A stretch of DNA of 29,542 bases from a virus. The DNA lies in IMG/VR virus record IMGVR_UViG_3300037585_000242, positions 1 to 29,542 of that record. One strand, given 5' to 3'. The position numbers were made by a program, and so were the translations under genes. Below are positions 17,206 through 24,603 of this stretch, piece after piece. Positions within the stretch are counted from its first letter, which is position 1; each line of letters opens with the position of its first letter. A model generated the notes under the pieces. It worked only from the letters and a program-made list of their open reading frames with translations, ran no database searches and was not told where the DNA came from.

Positions 17206-18037
17206 TGAATACCTCTGTTAAATAACGTGGACCTGCTGAATACGCGAACCCTCTTAAGGAAGGCCAACATTCCTTTTTGTATGAGCAGTAGGAGCATCCT
17301 ATAGCGAGTTTCTGGTTGCCACTCTTGCCATCTGCGATAGTTTCGTAGCATACCTCTGGTGGCTCCTCCTGCTCTACCATCTTTTTTATCTGGTTGATTC
17401 TTTCTCCTATGTCATAAGAGATAAGGTCGTACACAGGTGCCTGCGTGTCCTCAGAGTCATACAGTAGATAAGTCAGATGACCATTCTGTTTGTCCATTGC
17501 CAGCCAGCCAAACTTAGTTTCACCTTCTGAGTGAGCGTAGCCTTTAATCTGTCCTATGTACCCAAAAGGGTCGTCGTAGGCAAGTGTCCCTTCCTTGAAC
17601 TTCTTGAAGCCGTAGGTGGAAGTAGACTTCACGTCAGTCACAACCCCGTCTATCCTGCAGTCCATAGAACCTTTGATGCCGTTGACCTCACACTTCTTCT
17701 GCTCATCTGTCACTTGGTGACCAGCAGCTCTTGTGAGGAACAGTAGCAGTTCTTCAATCAGATGCCCATAGAGAAACTTGACGTAGGTATTGGGAGTCAA
17801 GTCTTCGCCTTTGTCAACGTCGTTGTACACATTCCATAGGAAACGTTCTTCACGTCCTATGTTGGACATACGTAGTTTACGTGAGTCGTCCCTGACCTCT
17901 GTAAACTCCTTACGCATGAGGTCCTTGACGTTCTCACCAAACTGCTCAATGCAGCTCTCGATGTCTACTCCTTCTGCTACGTCTTTAGACTCCACAAGTT
18001 TGTAGATGTCACTCACTAAGTTGTAAGTATTTTTCAT
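17171..18037 (-). CDS. PD-(D/E)XK exonuclease, Cas4/RecB-like, with C-terminal Cys cluster
   Basis: A 288-residue protein with a RecB-type nuclease core. This comprises GHLIEE (H92, E95), GSMDCRIDGVVTDVKS with D130, D135 and K137, and Q163 in YIGQIKGYA. The C-terminus has C248-x2-C251-x5-C257 (CSYCSYKKEC), as in Cas4/AddB-like nucleases that hold an iron-sulfur cluster. A fourth cysteine could be C29 or C116. It probably resects DNA ends in recombination and host DNA breakdown, as T7 gp6 does by a different fold. The start overlaps the upstream GIY-YIG gene by ATGA. Confidence 0.87.
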   Translation of the reverse strand: MKNTYNLVSDIYKLVESKDVAEGVDIESCIEQFGENVKDLMRKEFTEVRDDSRKLRMSNIGREERFLWNVYNDVDKGEDLTPNTYVKFLYGHLIEELLLFLTRAAGHQVTDEQKKCEVNGIKGSMDCRIDGVVTDVKSTSTYGFKKFKEGTLAYDDPFGYIGQIKGYAHSEGETKFGWLAMDKQNGHLTYLLYDSEDTQAPVYDLISYDIGERINQIKKMVEQEEPPEVCYETIADGKSGNQKLAIGCSYCSYKKECWPSLRGFAYSAGPRYLTEVFNEPKVQEIEVS

Positions 18038-18501
18038 TTGTACTCTTCCGCTGTACTAGAGACGACAACTCTGGCCTGCTCCGGTGTGCATTTGAACCAC
18101 TCGCCCTTACGTTCATAGGACTTCTGTAGCTCTGTGTGTGCCTGTGATTCTGCCTTCCGACGATTGTTCACGTCATACTTATATTGTAACACATAGTCCC
18201 TAAAGGGGGAAGAAGTTTGGTAGCTATTCAAGCGGTCCTCAGCGTCTATAGCCATGCCTATCTTGACCCAGTCAGGGAAGTTAGGATTAGTTATAGCGTA
18301 CACCTGACCCTCGACACTGCTGTCGTACTTCTCTAGGCTGCTGAAGGCTGCTTGTTCAAAGTTCTTGTAGCGTCCGGGTTTGTGCAAAGGGTGTGTCTTA
18401 GGTACGTGCTTATTATTAACATACATCCTAAGCTTGTTTTCTTTGCGTTTAGTTTCAGGGTCACGGTCTTTGTACTTCCCGTTTTCTTTAGTATAAATCA
18501 T
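18034..18501 (-). CDS. T5orf172/MUG113-type GIY-YIG nuclease-domain protein
   Basis: A 155-residue protein. The N-terminal 60 residues are basic. The C-terminal part has the T5orf172 form of the GIY-YIG fold: GQVYAITN (67-69 as the first strand), WVKIGMA (79-83), R90 in AEDRLNSYQ, E118 and GEWF (133-136). It could be a nicking or structure-specific nuclease in replication, or a former homing nuclease. The AAGGAG ribosome site lies 7 nt before the ATG. It follows the polymerase by 11 nt and overlaps the exonuclease start by ATGA, so it looks like a settled operon member. Confidence 0.82.
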   Translation of the reverse strand: MIYTKENGKYKDRDPETKRKENKLRMYVNNKHVPKTHPLHKPGRYKNFEQAAFSSLEKYDSSVEGQVYAITNPNFPDWVKIGMAIDAEDRLNSYQTSSPFRDYVLQYKYDVNNRRKAESQAHTELQKSYERKGEWFKCTPEQARVVVSSTAEEYK

Positions 18502-18512
18502 ATTGCTTCTCC

Positions 18513-20144
18513 TTAGTGGGTCTCAGCCCATGTTGTGCCTACTTTGTATTCACCGTCCAAAGGGCATCTCAAGTTAAACTCAATACCTGCAGCCTTGAGA
18601 CACTCTACTGCTAACCAACCAAACTTCTCTGCGTCTTTCTCTGCAACTTCTGTCTGAACTTCATCATGGATATTGCCTATAATCTTGTAGTCCAAGTCCC
18701 AGCGAGTTGCGTAGTCGTCCAGTATCACCAGAGCTTTCTTCATCACGATTGCTCCTGCTGCTTGTAACAACGTGTTCAACGCTGAGTGTTCCGACCTAAC
18801 TAGGAGTCTCCTTCCGTCGAGTCCTGTGAGGTAACCTCTTGCTGCCGCATTTGAAACTCTGTCCTTAAGAGCTGCGAATGCTGGTAGATTACTGAGGAAA
18901 GATTCTCTAAGGTTTTTGCCTGTTCTTCTACCTCCTCCAGCCACTGTTCCAAGTTTAGCATCTCCTGCGCCGTATAGTAGGGCATAGATAAAAGTCTTTG
19001 CCTGATTTCTTGATTCAAGTCCTGCAAGTTTCTGATTAGCCGTGTGTACGTCTCCGTTGATAATCTCATTGGTATAGTCCTCGTCCTTCATGTAGTGAGC
19101 CAACATACGCAACTCAAGACCACTGGCATCAAAACCTACTAGCTTCTTACCTTCAGGCACAGTCCAACAGGAACGACACTCGTGTCCATACGGGCTGTGG
19201 CTTGCAGGTACTTGAGCCATGTTGGGTGACTGATGCGTCATGCGTCCTGTGACTGCACCGTTGCTGATAACACGTCCATGTACCCTACCGTCTTCCTTCA
19301 CATGCTGTAGCCATGAGTTGACCTGTGCGTATCTTTTTTGTAGCATCAAGTACTCACTGACGACCTTTGCTTCCGGTAGATTGATGGTGTCAAGAACTGC
19401 TTCATCGACTATTGGGTTACCCTTCTCCGTGACTTTGTCAAAGCGTACCCCAAGTCCCGCAAGTCTCTTCGCAATCTGCTGCCTAGAACCCACATTAAAG
19501 ACTTCAACCTTGTCCTTAAGTTTCTTCCCTGTCTTCTCTGACCATCTTTCATGGACAATGGGTGGGAACTTCTTCTGCAACTCTTCTTCAATGTCATTCA
19601 TTCTCTCCTTAAATGTGGAACACAGGTCTCTAGCCAAAGACTGGTCCAGAACCCAACCGTTTTCCTCTTGCTGCTGCACTGCTACTTGCACTTTATGCTC
19701 TAGCTCAATGCTGACAGGTGAGAAACAAGCCATCTCCTGTACCAACTTCTGGTGTACTGCTTCTGTTACGTTCACGTCCTGTATGCAGTAGTCAATCATC
19801 TCCTGTGACAACTGAGACCAGTCACTGTGGTCACCTTTTGGGAAGCCTAAGTCATTGCCCCAGTTTCTGAGGGAGTGTCCACCTGACTTACTTGGCTCAC
19901 ACAGACGTGATAAAACCAAAGTGTCTAGGACCCTCCCTGGAGCCACTGTGATGCCCCAGAGACGTTCTAGGACAGGGACATCGTAACCTATTAGGTTGTG
20001 ACCAACGACGCTCTGAGAGCCTCTGAGGGCTTCTGAGAGGCTTTCTGGGTCCTTGTGTACCAGAGTTACGTCATTCTCCTTGGTAACAACGCACCAGATG
20101 GTGTCGGGAGTCAGGCCATTGGCTTCTAGGTCGAGATAAATCAA
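18513..20144 (-). CDS. T7-type family A DNA polymerase with 3'-5' exonuclease
   Basis: A 543-residue replicative polymerase. Exonuclease residues are D5 and E7 (YLDLEANG), D55 (GYDVPVL) and Y119/D123. Polymerase motif A is FDASGLELR (D339), motif B is RNQAKTFIYALLYGAGD (R379, K383, Y387) and motif C is IHDEV (D494). Y387 matches Tyr526 of T7 and Phe762 of E. coli Pol I. It is about 160 residues shorter than T7 polymerase (704), so the thioredoxin-binding insertion of the thumb is probably absent. The start is TTG, overlapping the primase-helicase stop as TTGA, with GGAG 7 nt upstream. No ATG lies nearby in frame. Confidence 0.96.
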   Translation of the reverse strand: MIYLDLEANGLTPDTIWCVVTKENDVTLVHKDPESLSEALRGSQSVVGHNLIGYDVPVLERLWGITVAPGRVLDTLVLSRLCEPSKSGGHSLRNWGNDLGFPKGDHSDWSQLSQEMIDYCIQDVNVTEAVHQKLVQEMACFSPVSIELEHKVQVAVQQQEENGWVLDQSLARDLCSTFKERMNDIEEELQKKFPPIVHERWSEKTGKKLKDKVEVFNVGSRQQIAKRLAGLGVRFDKVTEKGNPIVDEAVLDTINLPEAKVVSEYLMLQKRYAQVNSWLQHVKEDGRVHGRVISNGAVTGRMTHQSPNMAQVPASHSPYGHECRSCWTVPEGKKLVGFDASGLELRMLAHYMKDEDYTNEIINGDVHTANQKLAGLESRNQAKTFIYALLYGAGDAKLGTVAGGGRRTGKNLRESFLSNLPAFAALKDRVSNAAARGYLTGLDGRRLLVRSEHSALNTLLQAAGAIVMKKALVILDDYATRWDLDYKIIGNIHDEVQTEVAEKDAEKFGWLAVECLKAAGIEFNLRCPLDGEYKVGTTWAETH

Positions 20145-21751
20145 AAGTCATCTCCTACATGTGGGTTAGCGACTTCACTTAACCTACCTGTTGTGCGGTC
20201 ATAAGCAAGGAAACAAGCAGGACCAGTTTCACCAGTGTAACGGTTCTTAAGCACCCTGACAGTCGTGGTGTTCCTGATTTCTTCGTTTTCATGCTGCTGG
20301 TCTCGTTCCATACCTATGACAATGTCCGACAACTGTGCTATTGCCTGTGACCCTCTGAGTTCACCCAAGGATATCTGGGCACCGTCTTCATGGGCTTTAC
20401 CCTGTGACCGACGTAGGTGTGACACGAGGAACAAGCAGATGCCTGTCTCAGCCACGAGTGCCCTGAGCTTAGTCATGATTTCATCAATGGCTTTACGCTC
20501 GTCACCGTTTTCCTGACTTGACACAACGATACTGAGGTGGTCTAGGATTACGAACTTGCAGTCCAGAGCCTTCGCCATGTAACGTACACGTGCTAGCAGG
20601 TTGTCCGCAGAAGTAGAACCCCAGTGGTCGAACAGGTAGTAACGTCCAGTGCCCAGTGTTGACTCCCAGAAGGGTCTCAGGTCTTCGACTGAGGTGTCTT
20701 CCTCTAGGTGCAGAGGTCTGTTCGCGGCCACTGACATGATGCCCAGTGTAGTACGCGAGAGGTCCTCTTCCAGAGCTAGGACACCAATGTTACCGTCGCA
20801 ACGCTTGAGTAAGTCGTATTCAATCTCACGTATGAACTGAGACTTACCCATGCCGGAACCACTGGTGATGGTCACGAGTTCGTAGGGTCTGTGTCCTCTG
20901 GTGATGGTGTTGAGTCCGTCCCAAGGGTAGGGCACTGACTTAACGTTCCTCTTCTCAACCAAGTTTTCCCAAGTGTCAGTACCTGCGACGATACCGTCAG
21001 GTCTGTACGTCTTGGCGTTCCACCATGCTTGCGTAAAGTCCTTGACTCTGTTAGCCACAAGCATGTCACTAGCGTCCTTCACGGGTAGCTTAACGATTTT
21101 GAGCTTGTTTGGGCTGAAGAGGTCCTTGACTGCGTCTACTGCTGCTTCTCCTGCTTTGTCGTTGTCGAAGCACAGGACCACAGTACCGTAGGACTCAAGC
21201 CACTCTAGCTGCTGCTTGACTTCCTTTGCTGCACTGGAAGCACCGGAGCGTAGGGACACTACGTCCCACTGTTTACCTGACATCTCGTAGACGGCCATTG
21301 CGTCTAGCTCCCCTTCACAAAGGGTGATGTACTTATTTGTTTTGCACTGGTGTTGTCCAAAGAATCCAACTCCGGTTGTGTCACCGCTCGTGTGGAAGTT
21401 CTTTGTCTTCACCTCGCGTACTTTTGCAGACGCAACTTCATTTGTGCTGAGGTTGTAGTAAGGGTAGTGGTGTCTGATGATTTCACCCGTAGTCGAGTAC
21501 TCCACAGTGACACCGTAGCGTTGACAAGTTCCCTGCGACAGTCTCCTCTGGGGTATCGCTGCCACTACACCACCCATGCTCAGACGGCTAGGCTTTGTTG
21601 TTGCTTCTATTGTTAGTTCCATGTCGTCGCCGCCGTGTTTATGATAGTTACAACTGGCGCTGAAGCAGTGTGCCCCAGCGTCGTCGTAGATGGCTAGGGA
21701 GTCCGAAGAACCACACTTCGGACAACCCTCATGTCTAATGAATTTAGCCAT
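20141..21751 (-). CDS. Primase-helicase, T7 gp4-like
   Basis: A 536-residue protein from the ATG at MAKFIRHEGCPKCGSSD; an upstream GTG in frame is less likely. The zinc finger uses C10, C13, C29 and C34. A TOPRIM primase domain has E146 (CEGELDA) and D196/D198 (CFDNDKAG). The ring-helicase domain has Walker A GSGMGKS (298-304), an LEEDLSR glutamate (328/329), Walker B FVILDH (400-405) and LVSH (445). It makes primers and unwinds DNA ahead of the polymerase. It starts 4 nt after the SSB stop and is followed by the polymerase in a TTGA overlap. Confidence 0.95.
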   Translation of the reverse strand: MAKFIRHEGCPKCGSSDSLAIYDDAGAHCFSASCNYHKHGGDDMELTIEATTKPSRLSMGGVVAAIPQRRLSQGTCQRYGVTVEYSTTGEIIRHHYPYYNLSTNEVASAKVREVKTKNFHTSGDTTGVGFFGQHQCKTNKYITLCEGELDAMAVYEMSGKQWDVVSLRSGASSAAKEVKQQLEWLESYGTVVLCFDNDKAGEAAVDAVKDLFSPNKLKIVKLPVKDASDMLVANRVKDFTQAWWNAKTYRPDGIVAGTDTWENLVEKRNVKSVPYPWDGLNTITRGHRPYELVTITSGSGMGKSQFIREIEYDLLKRCDGNIGVLALEEDLSRTTLGIMSVAANRPLHLEEDTSVEDLRPFWESTLGTGRYYLFDHWGSTSADNLLARVRYMAKALDCKFVILDHLSIVVSSQENGDERKAIDEIMTKLRALVAETGICLFLVSHLRRSQGKAHEDGAQISLGELRGSQAIAQLSDIVIGMERDQQHENEEIRNTTTVRVLKNRYTGETGPACFLAYDRTTGRLSEVANPHVGDDF

Positions 21752-21755
21752 TGCC

Positions 21756-22139
21756 CTAGAAGTCCGAAGGGTCACCTTCAGTCATCTCTGCTTCCTCAAG
21801 CACCTTCACGGCTTCGAGGTAAGTAGCGACTCCATGTACAGGATGTTCCTGCCCTAGCTTGAACTTCAGGCGCACCTTAGAGTTGTAAGGGACTTCGCCG
21901 TTGTAGCGGTTGCCTTCGATGTCAAAGCGTTTGATGTCGTACTTAGACTTGAACTTCCTTTGCTTTGCGCCTAGGTAGTCCTTAATCTTCACACCCTGTG
22001 CTGCCAGTGTTGAAGCATCGTCTTCAGACAAAGTGATGGTCATTGAGAAGGCTCCAGTGTCCTGCCCGTTGTACACATCATGCTCAGTCAGTTTGCTAAA
22101 GTTTACAATGCCTTCGATAGTGGTGGCTGCTGCTGCCAT
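21756..22139 (-). CDS. Single-stranded DNA-binding protein
   Basis: A 127-residue protein of the phage SSB type. It has the conserved opening IVNFSKLTEHDVYNGQDTG, a basic core KQRKFKSKYDIKRF, GQEHPVHGVATYLEAVKVL, and an acidic tail ending in Phe (EEAEMTEGDPSDF). Such tails bind polymerase and primase-helicase in T7 gp2.5. It would coat single strands at the fork. It is the first gene of the replication operon, with GGAG 9 nt upstream and a sigma70-like promoter in the preceding intergenic region. Confidence 0.85.
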   Translation of the reverse strand: MAAAATTIEGIVNFSKLTEHDVYNGQDTGAFSMTITLSEDDASTLAAQGVKIKDYLGAKQRKFKSKYDIKRFDIEGNRYNGEVPYNSKVRLKFKLGQEHPVHGVATYLEAVKVLEEAEMTEGDPSDF

Positions 22140-22209
22140 AGGAATAATCTCCGTTGTTTGCGTTTGTTTTGACTAGTGTTTAAACCTTTTTCTCACTCGC
22201 CATACTAAT

Positions 22210-22239
22210 AGTATACCACAGTTTTCTTTGCCTTGTCAC
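22210..22239 (-). promoter_or_regulatory. Sigma70-like promoter for the SSB-replication operon
   Basis: On the minus strand GTGACA (22239-22234), an 18-bp spacer and TATACT (22215-22210) match -35/-10 elements at 5 of 6 bases each. Transcription would start near 22203, leaving a leader of about 65 nt before SSB. Confidence 0.6.
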
Positions 22240-22288
22240 CTCCTTTTTAGTAAACAGGAGCAGTGGTCTGTATATACTGCCGCCCCTT

Positions 22289-22336
22289 GTAGTAACTTCT
22301 GTAGTAACTACAGTAGTAACTACAGTTGTAACTACA
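22289..22336. repeat. Four tandem 12-bp repeats with internal dyads
   Basis: The units are GTAGTAACTTCT, GTAGTAACTACA (twice) and GTTGTAACTACA. The junction sequence CTGTAGT-A-ACTACAG (22299-22313) is a perfect 7-bp dyad around one base. They lie upstream of the SSB promoter and are followed by two copies of GTTTACTTCT (from 22351 and 22364). Operator sites or origin iterons are the main possibilities. Confidence 0.85.
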
Positions 22337-22396
22337 GAAGTACTACTACTGTTTACTTCTTTAGTTTACTTCTTAAGTAGTAACCTAAGTAATACC

Positions 22397-22591
22397 TTAG
22401 TAGAGGGTATCATAATCTGTGTCCGGTGTCAAGAGGGTTCCTTTGATTTCTTCAAAGAAATTATCATCTTCTAGCTCACAAGCATGAACACTGCTCAAGC
22501 AGGTGCCGCAGAGGTCGTAGAATTCACCTCTAGCGTCCTTCCGTGTTAGTTCGTATTCTTCCAAAAGTTTGTTACAGGCTTTACAACGCAT
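22397..22591 (-). CDS. Small zinc-ribbon-like protein
   Basis: A 64-residue protein starting MRCKACNKLLEEYEL. Two Cys pairs (C3-x2-C6 and C28-x2-C31 in DLCGTCLS) suggest one zinc site. The C-terminal part is acidic. This MRCKACNKLL...LC-xx-C pattern is common in small genes of podophages, with no function assigned. The ribosome site GAGGAG lies 8 nt upstream. The 5' end overlaps the preceding membrane-protein gene by 11 nt. It is the last gene before the 22.2-22.4 kb control region. Confidence 0.75.
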   Translation of the reverse strand: MRCKACNKLLEEYELTRKDARGEFYDLCGTCLSSVHACELEDDNFFEEIKGTLLTPDTDYDTLY

Positions 22592-22769
22592 CTTTGTTTC
22601 TCCTCATGTTTTTTCTGTTTTTCAACATAGCTTTCCTGTCTTTCTCGTTTGGTAGACCAGCGTATGGGTCTGCTGCTAGTGCAATAATCCAAGAAAGTAG
22701 TATCAGGAATATGAATAGTCCTAGTGGTATCGAAAGTATTACCATTATGTGGTCAAAAACTGACTCCAT
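22581..22769 (-). CDS. Small single-pass membrane protein
   Basis: A 62-residue protein with a short N-terminus (MESVFDH), a strong hydrophobic segment at about residues 9-34 and a basic tail (EKDRKAMLKNRKNMRRNKD). The tail is probably cytoplasmic by the positive-inside rule. No family is recognised. The start has GGAG 8 nt upstream and lies just after the previous stop; the end overlaps the zinc-ribbon gene. An early protein acting at the host membrane is possible but unproven. Confidence 0.65.
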   Translation of the reverse strand: MESVFDHIMVILSIPLGLFIFLILLSWIIALAADPYAGLPNEKDRKAMLKNRKNMRRNKDAL

Positions 22770-22771
22770 TG

Positions 22772-23029
22772 TTAAATCTCCGTGTATTCAGGTGTGCCTT
22801 CGTTTGAGTAGGTGTAGTAGAACCTATCCTTGTGTAACTTGTACAGCTCTGTTGGTGCCATTCGTTTGTATTTGTCCCTCAAGAGGTCCTTGAGTACAAG
22901 CTGTACATCAGAGAAGCGGAGGCTGTACATCTCGTCCAGTGCTAGACTGTCAACCATACGTTCTACTGCTTTACTGCTAATTACTCCTTCCTCTGGACTA
23001 GTGATGTCTATGTATTCTGTGTCAACCAT
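22772..23029 (-). CDS. Hypothetical 85-residue early protein
   Basis: A protein starting MVDTEYIDITSPEEGV. Its helical middle (LALDEMYSLRFSDVQLVLKDL) is followed by a charged C-terminus with several Tyr (RFYYTYSNEG). No known motif is seen. The ribosome site AGGAG lies inside the end of thyX and the gene starts 3 nt after the thyX stop, so it is co-transcribed with thyX. Confidence 0.65.
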   Translation of the reverse strand: MVDTEYIDITSPEEGVISSKAVERMVDSLALDEMYSLRFSDVQLVLKDLLRDKYKRMAPTELYKLHKDRFYYTYSNEGTPEYTEI

Positions 23030-23032
23030 TGT

Positions 23033-23680
23033 TTACTCCTGCTGTGTTAGACATGCCCAAGAATAACTTATTTCGTCAGTGTTTGCAACTAGTTGATCAA
23101 TCTTTTGCGCCATCAATTGACATTCTAGTTGTGCGTCTCCTGAAATCCTTTGTTTTACCACTCGTGCAAATGCTGCCAGAGAACCAGTCCAGTACCACTC
23201 AGTCATCATCGATTGAGGTAGAACCATGCGTGCCTGCTCTGGCGCTACTCCAGACGCAACCATGTTCTGATAGAGCGTCTCTGCGTGTTGCATAAGGTCC
23301 CAGTACCCCACGTCCCAATGTTCACCCCGTGCACCTGTAAATGTTTCTAAAGATGAACCTTGTTTCTTGTCCTGTGCTTTCAGTCGCCATCCTTCAGGCT
23401 CGTGGAACTCAGGTCTAAGGTCCACATAGCGCCTAGAGACCTCATTCCACACTAGACCTACCTGATGCTTCACTAGTTGCCTAGCGACGAACACAGGAGC
23501 TTTGATTCTAAACTGCAGTTGCACATGAGCAAATGGAGTCCAGTGATTGTGCCTTGCTAAATACTTGATGAGCTTTTTGTCGCGTCCAGAGAACTCCTGT
23601 GACTCTGCAGCAAATGATACTCTGGCAGCATTGACAACCGTAAGGTCACTACCCATCACTTCTAACAATTCTACGTTCAT
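23033..23680 (-). CDS. thyX: Flavin-dependent thymidylate synthase
   Basis: A 215-residue ThyX. It methylates dUMP to dTMP using methylene-tetrahydrofolate and FAD. HWTPFAHVQ (46-54) and the FAD/dUMP-binding segment KHQVGLVWNEVSRRY (71-85) identify the family. In the classic motif (RHRxxSxNxxSxR) the first Arg is Lys and the second is Gln here, and one extra residue lies before NEVSRR. This variant form is one I recall from other phage ThyX proteins. It supplies thymidine alongside NrdJ. Its start overlaps the upstream membrane-protein gene by ATGA. Confidence 0.93.
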   Translation of the reverse strand: MNVELLEVMGSDLTVVNAARVSFAAESQEFSGRDKKLIKYLARHNHWTPFAHVQLQFRIKAPVFVARQLVKHQVGLVWNEVSRRYVDLRPEFHEPEGWRLKAQDKKQGSSLETFTGARGEHWDVGYWDLMQHAETLYQNMVASGVAPEQARMVLPQSMMTEWYWTGSLAAFARVVKQRISGDAQLECQLMAQKIDQLVANTDEISYSWACLTQQE

Positions 23681-23868
23681 ATCTCAAACATCCTCCCGTT
23701 AATTTCAAAATTCACAACAAAGTAGACTGAAGCAATAGCCCAAAGTATGCACACGCCCCAAAACACATACTGTACGTCCTTGTCTGTCAACTCTCTCTCT
23801 ACTAGGTCATAGTAGATTGCTTTTATTTCAAATTGTACTCGTTTGATTAGCTTTTTAATCTTGTTCAT
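23677..23868 (-). CDS. Small membrane protein upstream of thyX
   Basis: A 63-residue protein. A basic, amphipathic N-terminal half (MNKIKKLIKRVQFEIKAIYY) is followed by one transmembrane segment at about residues 33-53 (VQYVFWGVCILWAIASVYFV) and a short tail. No family is recognised. The stop overlaps the thyX start by ATGA. The start overlaps the previous gene, so it sits in a chain of coupled early genes. Confidence 0.65.
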   Translation of the reverse strand: MNKIKKLIKRVQFEIKAIYYDLVERELTDKDVQYVFWGVCILWAIASVYFVVNFEINGRMFEI

Positions 23869-24125
23869 ATGTTGACATGCTCCTCTTTTATCGTGAGTTT
23901 AACTACTACTTCGTTATCTGGGTGGTTGCTGTAGGCTTCTATCAGGTTAGCGCGTAGAGTCATTACCTCAGATAATTGTGTGCTGTCGTATTCATAGTCT
24001 TTGTACAGAGCGATGTACGCTATTGTCACTCTCTTGTCCTTTGTCGCCACGTTGTCAACCAACTTATAGTCCCAGTAGTAAGCCTCCAGAATAATATCCG
24101 CCACTTCTCTCTTCATTATAGCCAT
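23865..24125 (-). CDS. Hypothetical 86-residue early protein
   Basis: A protein starting MAIMKREVADIILEAYYWDY. Two ATGs are possible, at 24125 and at 24116. The first has GAGAGG about 7 nt upstream and is chosen. The second forms a TAATG overlap with the preceding stop. The predicted fold is mixed alpha/beta with a middle strand KRVTIAYIALYKDY. No known motif is seen. It is coupled on both sides. Confidence 0.65.
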   Translation of the reverse strand: MAIMKREVADIILEAYYWDYKLVDNVATKDKRVTIAYIALYKDYEYDSTQLSEVMTLRANLIEAYSNHPDNEVVVKLTIKEEHVNI

Positions 24126-24589
24126 TGTGGTGCCTCTCGTTTTGTCCAGTTCATTTGTATCTCACTTCTTCTCACTTTGTAGTACGCACGATATGCTTCC
24201 ACAGTGTCAAGCCCTCTGCATTCATCGTACATGCACTGAGGTGGTGCTTCAAAGGGCAGCTTTGGCAGGTCTTGTGGTACTACTTTAAGATACCGCAATT
24301 TCTCTCGCTGTGTCTTGTGAACCCTGCCGTAGCGATACGTATACTCTGCAAACAGTGCCTGCAGATGGTCTAAGCCCCACTGATACGCAACCTGAGACGA
24401 TCTCAGCCACTTTGTGCTAGGGTGGTTAGCATGGGTCGTCTTGTAGACAAAAGGCGCTTGTGGAGTCTCTAAGAGCCTGTGAGCAGTACTGAGCATTTGA
24501 CTCGTCTCAAGTATCATCTTGACTACATGTTTATCACATTGCGACTGTGCTGCTAACTGTGGGTCATCGTGTGTGTAAAATAGATTCAT
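24116..24589 (-). CDS. Conserved phage protein with DKHVVKMILE motif, function unknown
   Basis: A 157-residue protein starting MNLFYTHDDPQLAAQSQCDK. Conserved-looking elements are CDKHVVKMILETSQMLSTAH, NHPSTKWLRSS, EYTYRYGRVHKTQR and the end EAPQWL. I recognise the same pattern in many T7-like and marine phage genomes, where it stays unannotated. The clustered His, Lys, Glu and Trp residues could form a nucleic-acid or nucleotide site, but no catalytic assignment is justified. AGGAG lies 7 nt before the ATG. Confidence 0.75.
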   Translation of the reverse strand: MNLFYTHDDPQLAAQSQCDKHVVKMILETSQMLSTAHRLLETPQAPFVYKTTHANHPSTKWLRSSQVAYQWGLDHLQALFAEYTYRYGRVHKTQREKLRYLKVVPQDLPKLPFEAPPQCMYDECRGLDTVEAYRAYYKVRRSEIQMNWTKREAPQWL

Positions 24590-24603
24590 TTGTTTACTCC
24601 TGT

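Larger units (their letters stand above)
22140..22396. other. Intergenic control region upstream of the replication operon
   Basis: A 257-nt gap without a supportable gene, rich in A/T and in short repeats. It separates the small early genes from SSB. It holds the promoter at 22210-22239, the 12-bp repeat cluster at 22289-22336, and a weak AT-rich hairpin (CTAAG-TAATAC-CTTAG, 22385-22400) at the end of the upstream gene. It is a candidate replication origin or operator. Confidence 0.6.

Noticed and set aside
18800-19069. Minus-strand 89-residue frame inside DNA polymerase
   Set aside because: It overlaps conserved polymerase motifs in another frame; there is no ribosome site or operon logic.
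21600-21640. Internal ATG of the primase-helicase as a T7 4B-like second start
   Set aside because: MELTIEATTK follows the zinc finger at the right place, but the upstream sequence has only a weak ribosome site, so it is not supportable.
22180-22205. Seven-codon leader frame (MASEKKV) in the SSB leader
   Set aside because: There is no ribosome site, and it is too short to separate from chance.
22236-22245. Perfect Shine-Dalgarno-like AAGGAGGTGA on the minus strand
   Set aside because: No start codon follows at useful distance. It overlaps the -35 element of the SSB promoter, so transcripts from that promoter would not contain it.
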